A stretch of DNA of 64,000 bases, taken from assembly GCA_001939145.1 (NCBI GenBank), contig LSRX01000280.1:300540-364539 (forward strand). Direction: 5' to 3'. Made by a program: the position numbers and the translations under genes. Origin of the DNA: Symbiodinium microadriaticum. Lineage: Eukaryota; Sar; Dinophyceae; Suessiales; Symbiodiniaceae. This document shows positions 10,358 through 20,713 of this stretch, one piece after another (the first letter of the stretch is position 1; every line of letters starts with the position of its first letter). The notes beneath the pieces were generated by a model. The model was not told the origin of the DNA and did no database searches. It was given only the letters and a program-made list of their open reading frames with translations.

Positions 10358-10460
10358 CAGAGGGTCCGAGTACCCAAATAGTAGGGTTTTAGGTCCCAAA
10401 ATCCACACTGGGAATGGCTTTTGGACCTTGAAACCCTACTATTTGGGCACTTGAACCCTT
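10358..10460. mobile_element. family D MITE
   Basis: CAGAGGGTCCGAGTACCC ... GGGCACTTGAACCCTTAGGG with the ATAGTAGGGTTTTAGGTCCC arm inverted. Confidence 0.8.
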
Positions 10461-11018
10461 AGGGTTTGGATGTGTAGCAGCCACGTCCCTAACCTGAGAC
10501 TCCAACTCGCCCACCTTCACTACACCACAAAAGCTACTTGCATCATGGAGTCTTCCCTAAACCAAACACAAAGCCTTCTAGAGTCTGTGAGAAAGGGTGC
10601 GGGGTTGAAATTCTTGATGCAGGCAAATACTCTCAGTTTTCCCTAAATTCGTGTTCTTTTCTGATCATAGTTGGAATCGAGGCCCTAAACCCTAAACCCT
10701 AAACCGAGCTGCGAGTCCGAAAAGGAACCCAAGCTCAACCATTTTTTTTACCCGGGGTGTATGGTTTGTGGCCTGTTGGGCAGCGTAGTTACTGAGTTCA
10801 GTAGCACCAAAAGGTTTTAAATGTTCGGTTCTATAAGGGGTTATATTCTCCCAACAAGTGTGAACTGTACTGATTCAGCTACTAAGGAAAACAGGAAAAC
10901 AGATGTAGGTTTAGTAATTTAGGATTTGGGTGGGGTTCAGGGTTTAGGGTCGATTATGAGCCCTACTTTTTTTGTAGGCGCTGATTTCGGCGTGTGTGCC
11001 CCATCTAAATATGCACAG

Positions 11019-11181
11019 GCTGCAACAGCGCCGCAAAAGAAACCGTAAGAAAGCCCATAAATCCTTGCACGGCCCAATCACCCTAAACCCTGAACCCTAA
11101 ACCCTAAAGCCCTTTTATAGAAACTGCGGGTCCTGGAGCATGAAGCGTGCTGCCGCCAACTCGCATTGCAAGGCCTTGCAG
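11019..11181 (+). CDS. two short exons joined in phase
   Basis: A 26-nt exon (11019-11044, after TATGCACAG, donor CC|GTAAGA) reads AATAPQKK plus 2 nt. A 61-nt exon (11121-11181, after CTTTTATAG, donor CAG|GTATGG) completes PNCGSWSMKRAAANSHCKAL with phase 0 at its end. A CCCTAAA tract lies left and TTTAGGG right of the second exon. Alone, the second exon also reads KLRVLEHEACCRQLALQGLA, a coiled-coil-like frame, so the frame is not settled. Confidence 0.45.
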
Positions 11182-11359
11182 GTATGGGATTTAGGGTTTC
11201 GGGCTTAGGGCTTGGGGTTTAGGGTTTGGGGTTTAGGGTTTGGGGTTTAGGGACCCCTCAGAGGATCTGGCACACAGAGCAGGTAGTTTCGGACCTGAGT
11301 ATTCAATAAACTAGATATTGTTGACAAGTTGAAATACACATTACTGTATGAAAATCGGG

Positions 11360-11456
11360 ACTCTAGGCCCTTAGGTAGTTCCCTTTTGCGGTTTATATTT
11401 AGAATGCTATAAGGTAATCCCAAAAAGGAACTACTTAGGGGCCTATGGGTAGTGAG
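11360..11456. mobile_element. family H MITE
   Basis: CTAGGCCCTTAGGTAGTTCCC pairs with GGAACTACTTAGGGGCCTATG; the right end is GGGTAG. Confidence 0.75.
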
Positions 11457-11882
11457 TACTATCAGCAAGAATTCCGACCCCTATACTATGCTACCCTATG
11501 CTGCTCTAAGCAGATAAGTTTATCTCAGATAAGCAGAATCTGTACACAGGAGCAGAGCCCAAACACGCAGGTGGGGCAAACATCATCACAGCGATAAGAT
11601 GGACATTTTTACGGGTTTAGGGTTGAGGGGTTTAAGGCTTAGGGTTTAGGGGTTTAGGGTTTATAGGGTTTGACAGTTCCAATGTCTAGAGCCTTTGAGG
11701 GAATTTGGTCGGGGGTGCACATCCAGAAGTCCGAAAGGCCACAAGCCCTGAATGTACAAAAAAAACCAAGACAGATGCTTGCAACTGAACCTTTTTTAAA
11801 GGTTCGGCCTAAACCCTAAACCCGAAACCCTAAACCTCTAAACCCCTAAACCCTAATCCCTAAACCCTACATTCCGAAACCC

Positions 11883-11994
11883 TACTTGGAGGGGCAGCTA
11901 TAAGTGCAGTTGTACGTCCCCTGTTATGAGTGAGAAGTACTAAGAGTTACCATACTTATCACCCCACTAGTAACTACCCATGAACCTCTAAGTA
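11883..11994. mobile_element. family B MITE
   Basis: TACTTGGAGGGGCAGCTATAAG ... ACCCATGAACCTCTAAGTA inside telomere-like sequence. Confidence 0.7.
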
Positions 11995-12112
11995 GACCCA
12001 CAACCCTAAGTCTAAAAAGGACCCCTAAACCTTAAACCCTAATCCAAAAACCCTAAACCCTTAAATGGGTTCTAGGATGGTCCTACTCGCTTTGGAGATG
12101 AATTGCCTTCAC

Positions 12113-12157
12113 CTGCGCTCGCTCTGCGGTCAGCGCGGCCACCGTATCAGCCAAAGC
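12113..12157 (-). CDS. 45-nt internal exon
   Basis: On the minus strand an acceptor preceded by telomere-like CCCTAACCACAG is followed by exactly 15 codons, ALADTVAALTAERAQ, and a donor CAG|GTGAAG. The Ala/Leu/Glu spacing is coiled-coil-like. On the + strand it sits between a CCCTAAA tract (left) and a TTTAGGG tract (right). Confidence 0.5.
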
Positions 12158-12159
12158 CT

Positions 12160-12480
12160 GTGGTTAGGGTTAAGGGTTTAGGGTTCAGGGGTCTAGGAGT
12201 TTAGGGTTTAGGGTTGAGGGTTCAGGGGAGGGGTTAGGGTTAAGGATTGAGGGTTGAGAGTGTAGGGGGTTAGCGTTCAGGCGTCTAAGACTTTAGAAGG
12301 TTATGGTTCAGGGTTTAGGGTTTGGATTTAGGGGTGTGGGGTTTAAGGGTTTCAGAATTTAGGGTTTATAATAGGGTATATAGAAGGGTTCCTATAAAAG
12401 GGGATCTGTTTGGGTAGTGTTCAGTGTAGTAGTTTAGGGGTTTGGGGTTTAGGGGTTTAGGGTTCAGAATCTCAGAATTG
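12160..12480 (+). repeat. TTTAGGG telomere-like tract
   Basis: Degenerate TTAGGG/TTTAGGG words over 320 bp. Confidence 0.85.
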
Positions 12481-12599
12481 AGGTTCAGGGCATCACAGTG
12501 AGAGTGATAATCCGGAGTCCGATAATACATCTCAATGCAAATGTTGAGGGTTTTAATAGTTCGGGGTATGCATATTCATATATATATATATATATATAT

Positions 12600-12946
12600 N
12601 NNNNNNNNNNNNNNNNNNNNNNNNNNNNNNNNNNNNNNNNNNNNNNNNNNNNNNNNNNNNNNNNNNNNNNNNNNNNNNNNNNNNNNNNNNNNNNNNNNNN
12701 NNNNNNNNNNNNNNNNNNNNNNNNNNNNNNNNNNNNNNNNNNNNNNNNNNNNNNNNNNNNNNNNNNNNNNNNNNNNNNNNNNNNNNNNNNNNNNNNNNNN
12801 NNNNNNNNNNNNNNNNNNNNNNNNNNNNNNNNNNNNNNNNNNNNNNNNNNNNNNNNNNNNNNNNNNNNNNNNNNNNNNNNNNNNNNNNNNNNNNNNNNNN
12901 NNNNNNNNNNNNNNNNNNNNNNNNNNNNNNNNNNNNNNNNNNNNNN
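12600..12946. other. assembly gap (N run)
   Basis: 347 unresolved bases between a TA microsatellite and a GGGGGTGGGGAGG edge. The long ORFs crossing it are artefacts. Confidence 0.95.
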
Positions 12947-13153
12947 GGGGGGTGGGGAGGGGGCCAGTTTCGTTCACGTCGGACATCACCCTAAATCTCT
13001 CATCCCCGAGCATTTCCGATGTCATGTGCGCAGTGTGGAGACTTCGGGCTCGCGTGCTTCGAAATTTCCAGGTGCAACACGTAAGCTCATTCCACCAGAC
13101 AGCAACAAGACAGTAAGACGAAGACTATCAACAACGGTAGCACCCGGGTCGCC

Positions 13154-13753
13154 GTGCTTCGGTGGCTAGTCAACTTGTCGATATACCTGCTGCTACGAGC
13201 AGCTCAGGCTCCCTTGCGTGACCGGCGTTTCGCAAGTCTAGACACGCTGCCTTCTTGGGAGCTAGAGGAGCATCTCGAGTCTCGAGGTCTTTTGTCGGGC
13301 ACTCGATGCTGCAGTGAAGTTTGTGATATTTTCAGATTTCCGCGCCGGCGGTGTGGCATGGGCGGTCATGGAATGCGCTTCGTTGCTCAGCAGCACTGTG
13401 CGCCAGCAGATGCACCACCTCCAGGATTTAGAACCCGTTGCGCACGTAGAATCGTAGCCCTTTGCTCAAACCAGGCGCATGTATGTCCACATGCACCCCT
13501 GCACGAATGCAGGCCTACCACTCAAACATGCCACGGCCTGTACGTCTGCATCTACTCATGCAGGCAGATGATCAAGCGAGACGCTGATGACCTTCAAGCG
13601 ACGCCGACAACGCGAGCTGCTACGTCGGGGCCGTGGAGCCCTGAAAGGGGTGATGAGAAAGGACAAGGACATGCTGCCATTGAGCACGGTGTGGAAGAGC
13701 TCTCCATTGACGATGTTCTGAAGCGATCACATGCAGATAATATAAGGGCCTAA
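13154..13753 (+). CDS. GC-rich coding candidate, best in its last third
   Basis: A 199-codon open frame without ATG at its head. The last third (from about 13561) is the most protein-like: MIKRDADDLQATPTTRAATS, then EHGVEELSIDDVLKRSHAD, charged and GC-ending. It may begin after the AG of CATGCAGGCAG. The frame is cut by an inverted element (TAATTAGAATAGGG ... CCCTATTCTAATCATTA) at 13749-13835. The first part may be non-coding. No family recognised. Confidence 0.4.
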   Translation: MLRWLVNLSIYLLLRAAQAPLRDRRFASLDTLPSWELEEHLESRGLLSGTRCCSEVCDIFRFPRRRCGMGGHGMRFVAQQHCAPADAPPPGFRTRCARRIVALCSNQAHVCPHAPLHECRPTTQTCHGLYVCIYSCRQMIKRDADDLQATPTTRAATSGPWSPERGDEKGQGHAAIEHGVEELSIDDVLKRSHADNIRA

Positions 13754-13835
13754 ATAATTAGAATAGGGTTAGGGGAAAATTATACTATAGGTATAATAAG
13801 GACCCACCCAAAACCCTATTCTAATCATTAAGGCC
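13749..13835. mobile_element. family R MITE
   Basis: GGCCTAAATAATTAGAATAGGG ... CCCTATTCTAATCATTAAGGCC, perfect-looking palindrome ends. It lies between two open coding stretches. Confidence 0.8.
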
Positions 13836-13861
13836 CCTATATCATCAGCCTTCTGGCACAG

Positions 13862-13997
13862 GCATTTGAAGATACGGACGGCTCGCCAAGCTACTGGCAA
13901 GAGCATGGGGGACCCTGTTTTCACACAGGCCTTCCTTGAGAATGAGGAGGAGGGAAAAGGAGGCAAAGGCAAGTCTGCCAGTACCCCTAAACCCTAA
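13862..13997 (+). CDS. exon with acidic then Gly-Lys tail
   Basis: After TTCTGGCACAG the frame reads HLKIRTARQATGKSMGDPVF, then TQAFLENEEEGKGGKGKSAS. It runs into the telomere-like tract, where CCC TAA gives a stop. It lies just beyond a family R element and could continue the gene at 13154-13753; the phase could not be shown. The true end may be earlier. Confidence 0.45.
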
Positions 13998-14069
13998 ACC
14001 CTAAGCTCTAAACCCCTACAAACCCTAAACCCCTCAACCCTAAACCCGGTGTTCTGTTCACTGTGGCAG

Positions 14070-14109
14070 CAAGCGCAGCTGCTCTACACTTTCTGCTTTT
14101 TGCCACAGG
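14070..14109 (+). CDS. 40-nt internal exon
   Basis: Acceptor CTGTGGCAG and strong donor CAGG|GTGAGT bound a 40-nt open stretch (QAQLLYTFCFLPQ or, in another frame, SAAALHFLLFAT). A CCCTAAA tract precedes it. The frame is unknown. Confidence 0.4.
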
Positions 14110-14149
14110 GTGAGTTCTTGGTACTGATTTCGGGGTTTCGGGCCGTACC

Positions 14150-14259
14150 GCCTAAGGGTCCAAGTACCCAAATAGTAGGGTTTCAAGGTCCAAAAACCAT
14201 TCACAGTATGGATTTTGGGACCTAAAACCCTACTATTTGGGTACTCGGACCCTCTGGGT
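14150..14259. mobile_element. family D MITE
   Basis: CCTAAGGGTCCAAGTACCC ... GGGTACTCGGACCCTCTGGG, with both ATAGTAGGGTTT arms present. Confidence 0.85.
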
Positions 14260-14699
14260 AAGGGTTGAGGGTTTAGGGTTTGGTATGGATTTCAGGTGTT
14301 GGGATTCATGGTGTCGTGGTACCCTTGCGCCCATTTCATTGCGGTGTCCCCTCATTAAAAGCGAAGGGTAGGAAGAAGGGTACCCTTATTATTGTGGGTT
14401 GCTGGAAAACCTAGGATCCGAACTCTTGGGGAGGACTCTGGTCTACGAGTTTAGGGTTTAGGTTACACGAAATAGGGGCCCAAATCTGCAAATCTTGAGA
14501 GAGCCCCGTACTTTGATTGATGCAGCGGCTGTCGTTGTTGTGGAAGAACTCGAACTTCGACATGAGGCGTTAACACGGTGTAAGGTTTAGGGTTCAAATC
14601 CTCAGAAAGGTTCCGGGCCACCCACCCAGCTACGAGTACGGAAGAAACCAAAACAGCCCTAAACTTCAGATCCCCTCAACAAACCACCAAACTCACCAG

Positions 14700-14915
14700 A
14701 CCCGACAGCCCTGACTCCTAAACGTCCCTAACCCCTGCACCCCTGCACCCCCTACTAACCCTCCCTACCGCCCCCAAAAGCCAAAAGCCCTAAACCTCCC
14801 TAAACCCTAAACCCTAGACCCCTAAACCCATAAACCCTAAACTCTAAGCCCTAAACCCCTAAACCCTAAACTCTAGACCCCTAAACCCCTACACCCATAA
14901 ACCCTAAACCCGAAA
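14700..14915 (-). repeat. CCCTAAA telomere-like tract
   Basis: About 215 bp of CCCTAAA/CCCCTAAA words left of exon 14919-14982. Confidence 0.9.
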
Positions 14916-14918
14916 CAG

Positions 14919-14982
14919 AGCCACCGGAGCCTTCTGCAGTTGCTCGGAGCTCTGACTCCCAGCCGCTTCCTGAAAGTTCAGG
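14919..14982 (+). CDS. 64-nt internal exon, Ser/Pro-rich
   Basis: After CGAAACAG the frame reads PPEPSAVARSSDSQPLPESS up to donor CAGG|GTGCAG, which leads straight into TTTAGGG words. A disordered-linker composition. A clean example of an exon between a left CCCTAAA and a right TTTAGGG tract. Confidence 0.5.
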
Positions 14983-15455
14983 GTGCAGGGTTTAGGGTTT
15001 AGGTAGGGTGTAGGGTTTAGGGTTTAGGTAGGGTTTAGGGTTCCGGGCTTGTGCTTTCAATTAGAGCGCTGTAGGGTTTTATGAACTTTTTGAGAGGCCG
15101 CTAGGAGTTAACAGGTTTTATGCGGTTGCGTGGGGTATGGGATTTCGCAATCGACGTGTAGGGTTTGGAGATTAAGGCTTGAGGTGTAAGCTTTTTGAAC
15201 ACTTTTAGGGCTTTTATGGTCTAATGCAAGAGCTTGGAAAACAGACCCTGGCCCTATAACATATATATATATATATGTATATATAAATAAATGAATAAAT
15301 AATATATGGATATGTATATGAGCCCGAGGAATTTAGGGTCTATTTAACCAGCTGTTGATTCATACAATATCTTTAGGGAGGCCTGGACTCTTTCAAAGCT
15401 ACGCTTTTAGGCATCCTTATTGTCTGTAGTTTCCCTGTAACAGCCCTTAAAAAGG

Positions 15456-15647
15456 TACCCTACGAGTCCATGTGCGCAAATAGATATATACTTTGGCCTT
15501 AAAGCAGTCCCTATACAGCTATTTTGGGGCCAAAGTATATACTATTTGGGTACATGGACCGTTATATACCCGAAGTAGCCCTTATTCTGGTACCCCTACA
15601 GGAACCCGTAAAGTTTTTGGGTACATGGACCCTTAGGGGTAGGTTCT
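15456..15647. mobile_element. family C MITE with two right arms
   Basis: Left arm GAGTCCATGTGCGCAAATAG. The right arm TTTGGGTACATGGACC occurs twice (about 15545 and 15620), separated by 75 bp. Confidence 0.7.
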
Positions 15648-15881
15648 TGAGGGTCCAGGTAGGGCTTCAACCTGCGCAAAGCTGAACGCTTGACCGCCCT
15701 CAGAGACTTCAGGAGTATACTGTAAACCAAGGTTTAAGGTTTAGGAATATTACCTTGTTAAACCATAATGTTAAGGCCCTTAGAAGTTTATGTAAGGCAA
15801 GTTCCTTAATCATTGGGTGTTGGGCTCCGTGGGCTCGTGAATGCGATTGAGCTCTGAGGACATCTTTCCCCTGCCTAAACA

Positions 15882-15986
15882 TGGGTAGTTCTCTAAATCA
15901 GGGTCCCTTTTAGGGTGCTTTTTTCATAAGGGTGCCGTACTATATTGGGGGCCCTAAAAAGGGACCCTTATTTAGAAAACTACCCC
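15882..15986. mobile_element. family E MITE
   Basis: GGGTAGTTCTCTAAATCAGGG ... CCCTTATTTAGAAAACTACC inverted ends. Confidence 0.8.
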
Positions 15987-16402
15987 TTTGGATGGTTTAG
16001 AGTTTAGGGTATTTGACGGAGTGGGAAGCAGGCTTGGAGGATCCCTGAACCGAGTATTTGAGGATGCAAGCAAGCCGCGTAAAGCCAACGCTACTTCAAA
16101 AGCCCACCCAAAAGATCATGAAGTAGCCCAACTCTTATAGAATCTGCAACCATTAGCATGAAGTCTTGGGGTATGTTGTAGTAGAGACCTTTAACAGGAG
16201 ACCCTAGCAAACAGCATCACTACTTATTCAGGCCCGTAGATAACCCCGTGGATCCCCCAGCCCTGAATCCTAAACCTTTTCGGATCCTCAGATTAGGAGT
16301 CTACTCGTCTTTAGGTCTAAAGTTGGGATGCTTCTTTCTCTGAGCCTGACCAAATCCTGTGTTAGGGTGCAACCTTACATCTTAAGGTTCTGAATATTTT
16401 AG

Positions 16403-16477
16403 GCGGCCATGAATCCACGTCTGCTGTTGGAGGAACTTCCCGTCCAGCACTGGACAAGCCTTGGAATTGATTTGCAG
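16403..16477 (+). CDS. 75-nt exon
   Basis: Acceptor GAATATTTTAG, then exactly 25 codons including MNPRLLLEELPVQHWTSLGI and DLQ, then donor CAG|GTGCTT. Phase 0 at both ends. The Met is a possible start. The Leu/Glu-rich helix followed by an aromatic segment is protein-like; no family recognised. Confidence 0.55.
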
Positions 16478-16675
16478 GTGCTTGGAATGCGAAAGGAGTG
16501 CTTAAAACGGTTGTCGCAAGGTCTCCCTACTGTGATCCCCCGCCCCAAACCCTATTAAAACCCGCTTGGAGGCGGTGGGGGGTTGGGCGGTAACCTGGTA
16601 ACTAGAAAAGGAACTGAATCAAAAAGTAGAGGTTATGATGGGGTTCAGGGCGTATGAATGGTTCATTGCGGTGTT

Positions 16676-16826
16676 TCGCTTTCGCTGGTGCTTTCGTCGT
16701 TGTTATCGTCGTCGTTATCGTCCCAGTCCTGCATTGAGCTGTCGTTGTCGCTGTGGCCGCTGTTTTGACGACGATGATGATGATGATGATGCTGCTGCTG
16801 ATGTTGATGTTGGCGATGATGGGCCC
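16676..16826. repeat. GTC/GAT-rich triplet stretch
   Basis: Imperfect CGTCGTTATCGTC, GATGATGAT and GCTGCTGCT runs. The 64-codon ORF through it (Arg/Cys then Asp runs) is low complexity and not called. Confidence 0.7.
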
Positions 16827-16980
16827 TAAGAAGCTAAGGAATAGTATGACAATTACTCAGGACCCTATATTCGTATGTCGTTCCCTCTTGCATGACTCTT
16901 AGTGACAGAACCACGATCAGCAAGTCCTAGCCACACTACTAGAGGAATTTGAATAGACTCCCTACGGCCTAAAGTCCGTT

Positions 16981-17017
16981 TACACACACACACACATATA
17001 TATATATATATGTATCG

Positions 17018-17049
<32 letters not shown>

Positions 17050-17110
17050 GATAGATACAGATATAAATATAGATATAGATATAGATATAGATATAGATTA
17101 TGTGTATATA
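16981..17110. repeat. CA/TA/GATA microsatellite
   Basis: ACACAC, TATATA and AGATAT runs over 130 bp. Confidence 0.9.
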
Positions 17111-17334
17111 TGGACTGTACAGGAATATTTTTAACTTTCGTTGAACCCTGGACTCCGCGACTCAAAGCCCAATCCGAAGAGAACCCCAAACCCTGACACC
17201 TTGCCCTCAAGTGGTTTAGGGTTTAGGATTCTTTTGGTGTAGGGTTGAAAGTGCCGAAAAGCCGACACAAAAAACAACACCAAACCCCTCCTTCAAACGC
17301 TTCCCGCTGATCACCAATTTCCACCCCCCCCCCC

Positions 17335-17790
17335 CTCCCTAAACCCTAAACCGTCAAACTCGAAACCCTCAACCTCCCTAAACCCTTCACCCTGAACCCT
17401 AAACCCCTAAACATCCCTAAACCCTAAACCCCTGAACCTCCCTGAACCCTAAACGCTAAACCCCTAAACCTCCTTAAACCCCCAAGCCTCCCTAAACCCA
17501 AAACCCTAAACACCGAAACCTCCTTAAACCCTAACCCCTAAACCTTCTAAAACCCTAAACCCCTAAACCTTCTAAAACCCTGAACCTCCTAAAACCCCAA
17601 ACCTCCTTAAACCCCTAAACCCTACACCCTAACTGCCTAAACCCCTAAACCTCCTAAGCCCTAAACCTCCTTAAACCCTAAAGCCTTAACCTCCCTAAAC
17701 CCAGAACCCCTAACCCCCCCCCTACACCCTAAACCTCCCTAAACCTCCCTAAACCCTAAACCTCCTTGAACCCTAACGCCTAAACCTCCT
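17335..17790 (-). repeat. large CCCTAAA telomere-like tract
   Basis: About 450 bp of CCCTAAACC/CCTCCCTAAA words. Confidence 0.95.
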
Positions 17791-17823
17791 CCCTCGGCCG
17801 CGCGACGCCAATACGCGTGGAAG

Positions 17824-17873
17824 AGGTCACCGACACCTCGCAGCTGACCATCCCGCAGCCTCCAGAGCTTGAG
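17824..17873 (+). CDS. exon between two opposed telomere-like tracts
   Basis: The + frame reads VTDTSQLTIPQPPELE and ends GAG|GTTTAGGG; it stays open upstream as GRATPIRVEE, so the exon may begin earlier. CCCTAAA array left, TTTAGGG array right. The minus strand is also open (LWRLRDGQLRGVGDLF), so strand is not certain; codon choice favours +. Confidence 0.45.
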
Positions 17874-18240
17874 GTTTAGGGTCTAGGGTTTAGGGTTTAG
17901 GGTTTAGGGTTTAGGGTCTAGGGTTTAGGGCTTAGGGTTTAGGGTCTAGGGTTTAGAGATCTAGGGCTAATATATGGGGTACCTTATTTTGGGGTCCTTA
18001 GACAGTAATAAGGATCCTACTATGTTAGGGTCCCCTATTTTCGGAAACGCCCCTTATAGGGCTAATATATAGGGTGTAGGGAGGTTTAGCGGGAGGTTTA
18101 GGGCTAATCTATTTAGGGCTTAGGGTTTTAGGGTTTCGGGAGGTTTAGGGGTTAAGGGAGTTTTAGGGGTTTAGGGAGGTTTAGGGGTTTAGGGTTTAGG
18201 GGTCTACGTAGGGTTTAGGGTTTAGGGTCTAGGGCTAACA
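17874..18240 (+). repeat. TTTAGGG tract with a family F remnant
   Basis: TTTAGGG words at 17874-17960 and 18110-18235 flank a family F core (GGGGTACCTTATTTTGGGGTC, 17966-18050). Confidence 0.85.
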
Positions 18241-18960
18241 TAATGTAGGGGCCTTAGTAGGTAGAATGTGTCTTGGGCTCATTTATAGTATAACCATAAT
18301 AAGGAACCCTAAGGACTATTATTGGTAATCATTGAGGCTTGTATCTAAGGCTAAGATATGGGGTTTAGGGTTTGCAGGTTTTTCGGGTTTAGGGTTTAGG
18401 GCTTTCGGGGTTAAGGGGTTTACGGTGTAGGGCTAAATAAATAAATAAATATTATAATATATTATATATACATAGAGGACCTCAATCGTCAGAATAGGTT
18501 TTGGAGGGCGTTTGAAGATGTGCTTCGTGAAGGGTTCGATTATGTTTGTAGGGTGTTGCAGGCTTGAGGGGATAGGGCCCTTAGTGCTTTGAATAGGGTT
18601 TGGGGGTATGTTGCGGTACAACTCTGACAAGACTTAAGGCGATACTCTTATCACTTATCTATGAGTTGAAAGCGATTCCTCAGCACCGAGGGTTCGATAT
18701 TGGGGCCTGTGAGACCCCTTGCTACAACCCAGAGCACGAGATGCAACGAACATAGGAGACCCTCCACCCTGAACCCTAAACCTTTAAACCCTAAACCCCG
18801 GTCTGCGGCTTGGCTTCAGGCTCTTAGGTGCCGAGCCTAAGCCCCCAAAAGTGTAGTGAAACCTTCATAAATCTAGGGGATAAGACTATCCCAAACGTGT
18901 AAAGTGTTCTGATTCAGGTACTATGGGCCTAGATGCTTAGAACCTATGAACATGGACTCA
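18241..18960. other. stretch without a supported gene
   Basis: Telomere-like words, a family R-like piece (TTGAATAGGGTTT near 18590) and a family P right half (18880-18935). No exon could be defended. Confidence 0.35.
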
Positions 18961-18967
18961 CCCGCAG

Positions 18968-19077
18968 ATCTACCCAAAAGGCAGGGTGCCTGCATCCATC
19001 CAGGAGTTGCTTCCTCCACTGCTCCTGTCGCGCCAACAACGGCCGAACGCACCGAGCCTTATGTACTCTGGGCTGCT
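18968..19077 (+). CDS. 110-nt exon
   Basis: After ACCCGCAG the frame reads IYPKGRVPASIQELLPPLLL, then SRQQRPNAPSLMYSGLL plus 2 nt, with donor CT|GTTAAG. A family Q element starts at the donor. Hydrophobic helix followed by a basic Pro/Ser segment; no family recognised. Confidence 0.55.
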
Positions 19078-19078
19078 G

Positions 19079-19277
19079 TTAAGGAACTAAACTTAAGTCA
19101 CCAGAATGGGGACATACGGTAAATAATAGGGCTGCCTTCTTACTGGGTCCTTGTTGGATACAATTTTACATCTTTGTTAGTATAGAACCCCTAAAAGAAC
19201 TAAAAATGTGTATTTTCTTATGGCCCCAACAGAGAACCAGACTACAGTATGTAACTTAAGTTTGAGTTCCTTAGTAG
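19079..19277. mobile_element. family Q inverted-repeat element
   Basis: TAAGGAACTAAACTTAAGT ... ACTTAAGTTTGAGTTCCTTA inverted ends. A relative lies at 23740-23930. Confidence 0.7.
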
Positions 19278-19393
19278 CAACCCAGCAATTGGGTTCTTCC
19301 ACCCTCGCCCACTACACCCGCGAAGTCTAGAGCTTCCACACCTTTACCCTCAAAGGACTCGCCTTTGGGGCCCAAAGACCCTATTTATGTACA

Positions 19394-19524
19394 GTAGAAG
19401 CCCAAAAGTTGGAAACCCAATAGCCTCAATCCTTAAGAGTAGTGTATAGGGAATCCCAGCACTAAGTGTCCTTGAGCCGGTTTCCAACTTTTTGGTGTTT
19501 ACTATAAGGCTTCTGGGCTATTTT
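19394..19524. mobile_element. family M MITE
   Basis: AGTAGAAGCCCAAAAGTTGG ... CCAACTTTTTGGTGTTTACTA inverted ends; a partner with duplicated arms is at 21153-21336. Confidence 0.75.
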
Positions 19525-19715
19525 GATGCTCAGGGAGAGTCTGCTTACCTCGCCGAAGACTTCCAAAAGTCAGGAAGGAAGCTAAGGCCGCCTGGACTTA
19601 GCTTCCTGAATAGATAGATCAGGTTTATTGGGTTTCTTGGGTTTTAGGCTTTCTTGGGTTTTAGGGTTTAGGCTTTAGGGTTTATTGGGTTTTAGGGTTT
19701 AGGGTTTAAGGGTCT

Positions 19716-19826
19716 TACTGTTGATGATAAAAATCCTTAGCATTACCTTAGGGAACCTAAATTATGGGAATTCTGGTATATTTATTCCCTATTGTGGGTA
19801 CTGCAGGATATATATCATCAACCGTA
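19716..19826. mobile_element. family A MITE
   Basis: TACTGTTGATGATAAAAATCC ... ATATATCATCAACCGTA with TA flanks. Confidence 0.85.
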
Positions 19827-20418
19827 GGGGGCATAGCACAGAAGAACAAAACCATAAGGAACCGTAAGGAATAGTAGTGCTAATCATTCAGGCTTCCATC
19901 TTAAGCCCTAAGCTCCAGTCTGTGGAGCCTACCCAGAGAGCCCAACAAGCCTTATTTAAGGATTATACCTTTATCTACAGGGGCCTGAGTCTTGTGGTTT
20001 AAGGTATATACTCCTTAATTTTATAAAGTTCAGTGGTATAGTAGCCCTCATAAACCCTTATAGCAACGCTTCGAGTAGCCCGTTTAGGAGCCTCAGTGAA
20101 GTGGTATTGGGCTCCCTAGGTATAAGCCCATTGCACACCATTTACTACCGTAAATCCGTAAATGCCTCTTGAAGCGCCTCCCCGCACACAGTCCTAGACT
20201 TAGGCGTTTGGGGTTTTCGGGTGTTTGTTTGAGGGCTTGGGGGAGTTTTAACGTTTTTGGACTTAAATGGCCCGAAGCCTTAAACCCACGACCCCAAACT
20301 CTGACGTTTTTGGGGTCCTTGGCCATGCACTTGGGCGCCCTCAGAGCCAAAATAAACAAGCTGCTTAATGATCCCTTGGAGCTTTCGTTTACTAGAGCTG
20401 ACACACTTCTTCCAAGAC

Positions 20419-20528
20419 TTACTTCCCCAATAAGCCAGGAAATAAAGGTTAAACTTTCAGATTACTACTAAATTATACGAGCCCCAAAAAGTTCAAAAGT
20501 TGGGCAAGGTTGGGTATTGGAGAACTAA
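20419..20528. mobile_element. family O MITE
   Basis: CTTACTTCCCCAATAAGCC ... GGGTATTGGAGAACTAAG inverted ends; copies at 21768, 25765 and 30530. Confidence 0.75.
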
Positions 20529-20637
20529 GCTAAACCCTAAAGCCCTAAAGACCCGAAAGACCCTAAAACCCTAAACTCTTAAACCCTTTACCCCTAAACC
20601 CCTAAGCCCTAAAATCCCTAAAGTCACTAAGGTTCAG

Positions 20638-20713
20638 GTCACCCGGGCATCCTGCAATGGCTTCCGCAGCTCTACTCGCTGCGCCAGCTCGGACGGGGAG
20701 CCTTCACCTAGCT
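20638..20713 (+). CDS. 76-nt internal exon, Ser-rich
   Basis: After AAGGTTCAG the frame reads VTRASCNGFRSSTRCASSDG, then EPSPS plus 1 nt, and donor GCT|GTAGGG enters TTTAGGG words. CCCTAAA words precede the acceptor. No family recognised. Confidence 0.5.

Noticed and set aside
10494-10519. 26-nt minus microexon reading KVGELESQ
   Set aside because: Splice-like borders, but too short to separate from chance.
13000-13085. Exon ending CAACAC|GTAAGC
   Set aside because: Strong donor, but two frames are open and the left border is in the gap region.
12498-13169. Long open frames across the N run
   Set aside because: Most residues come from unresolved bases; only the GC-rich part after the gap was considered.
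17335-17790. True chromosome end
   Set aside because: Tracts are short, degenerate, in both orientations and spread over all 64 kb; no terminal array is present.
19549-19581. 33-nt minus microexon before GTAAGC
   Set aside because: Good donor, but the frame is open in two ways and nothing joins it.
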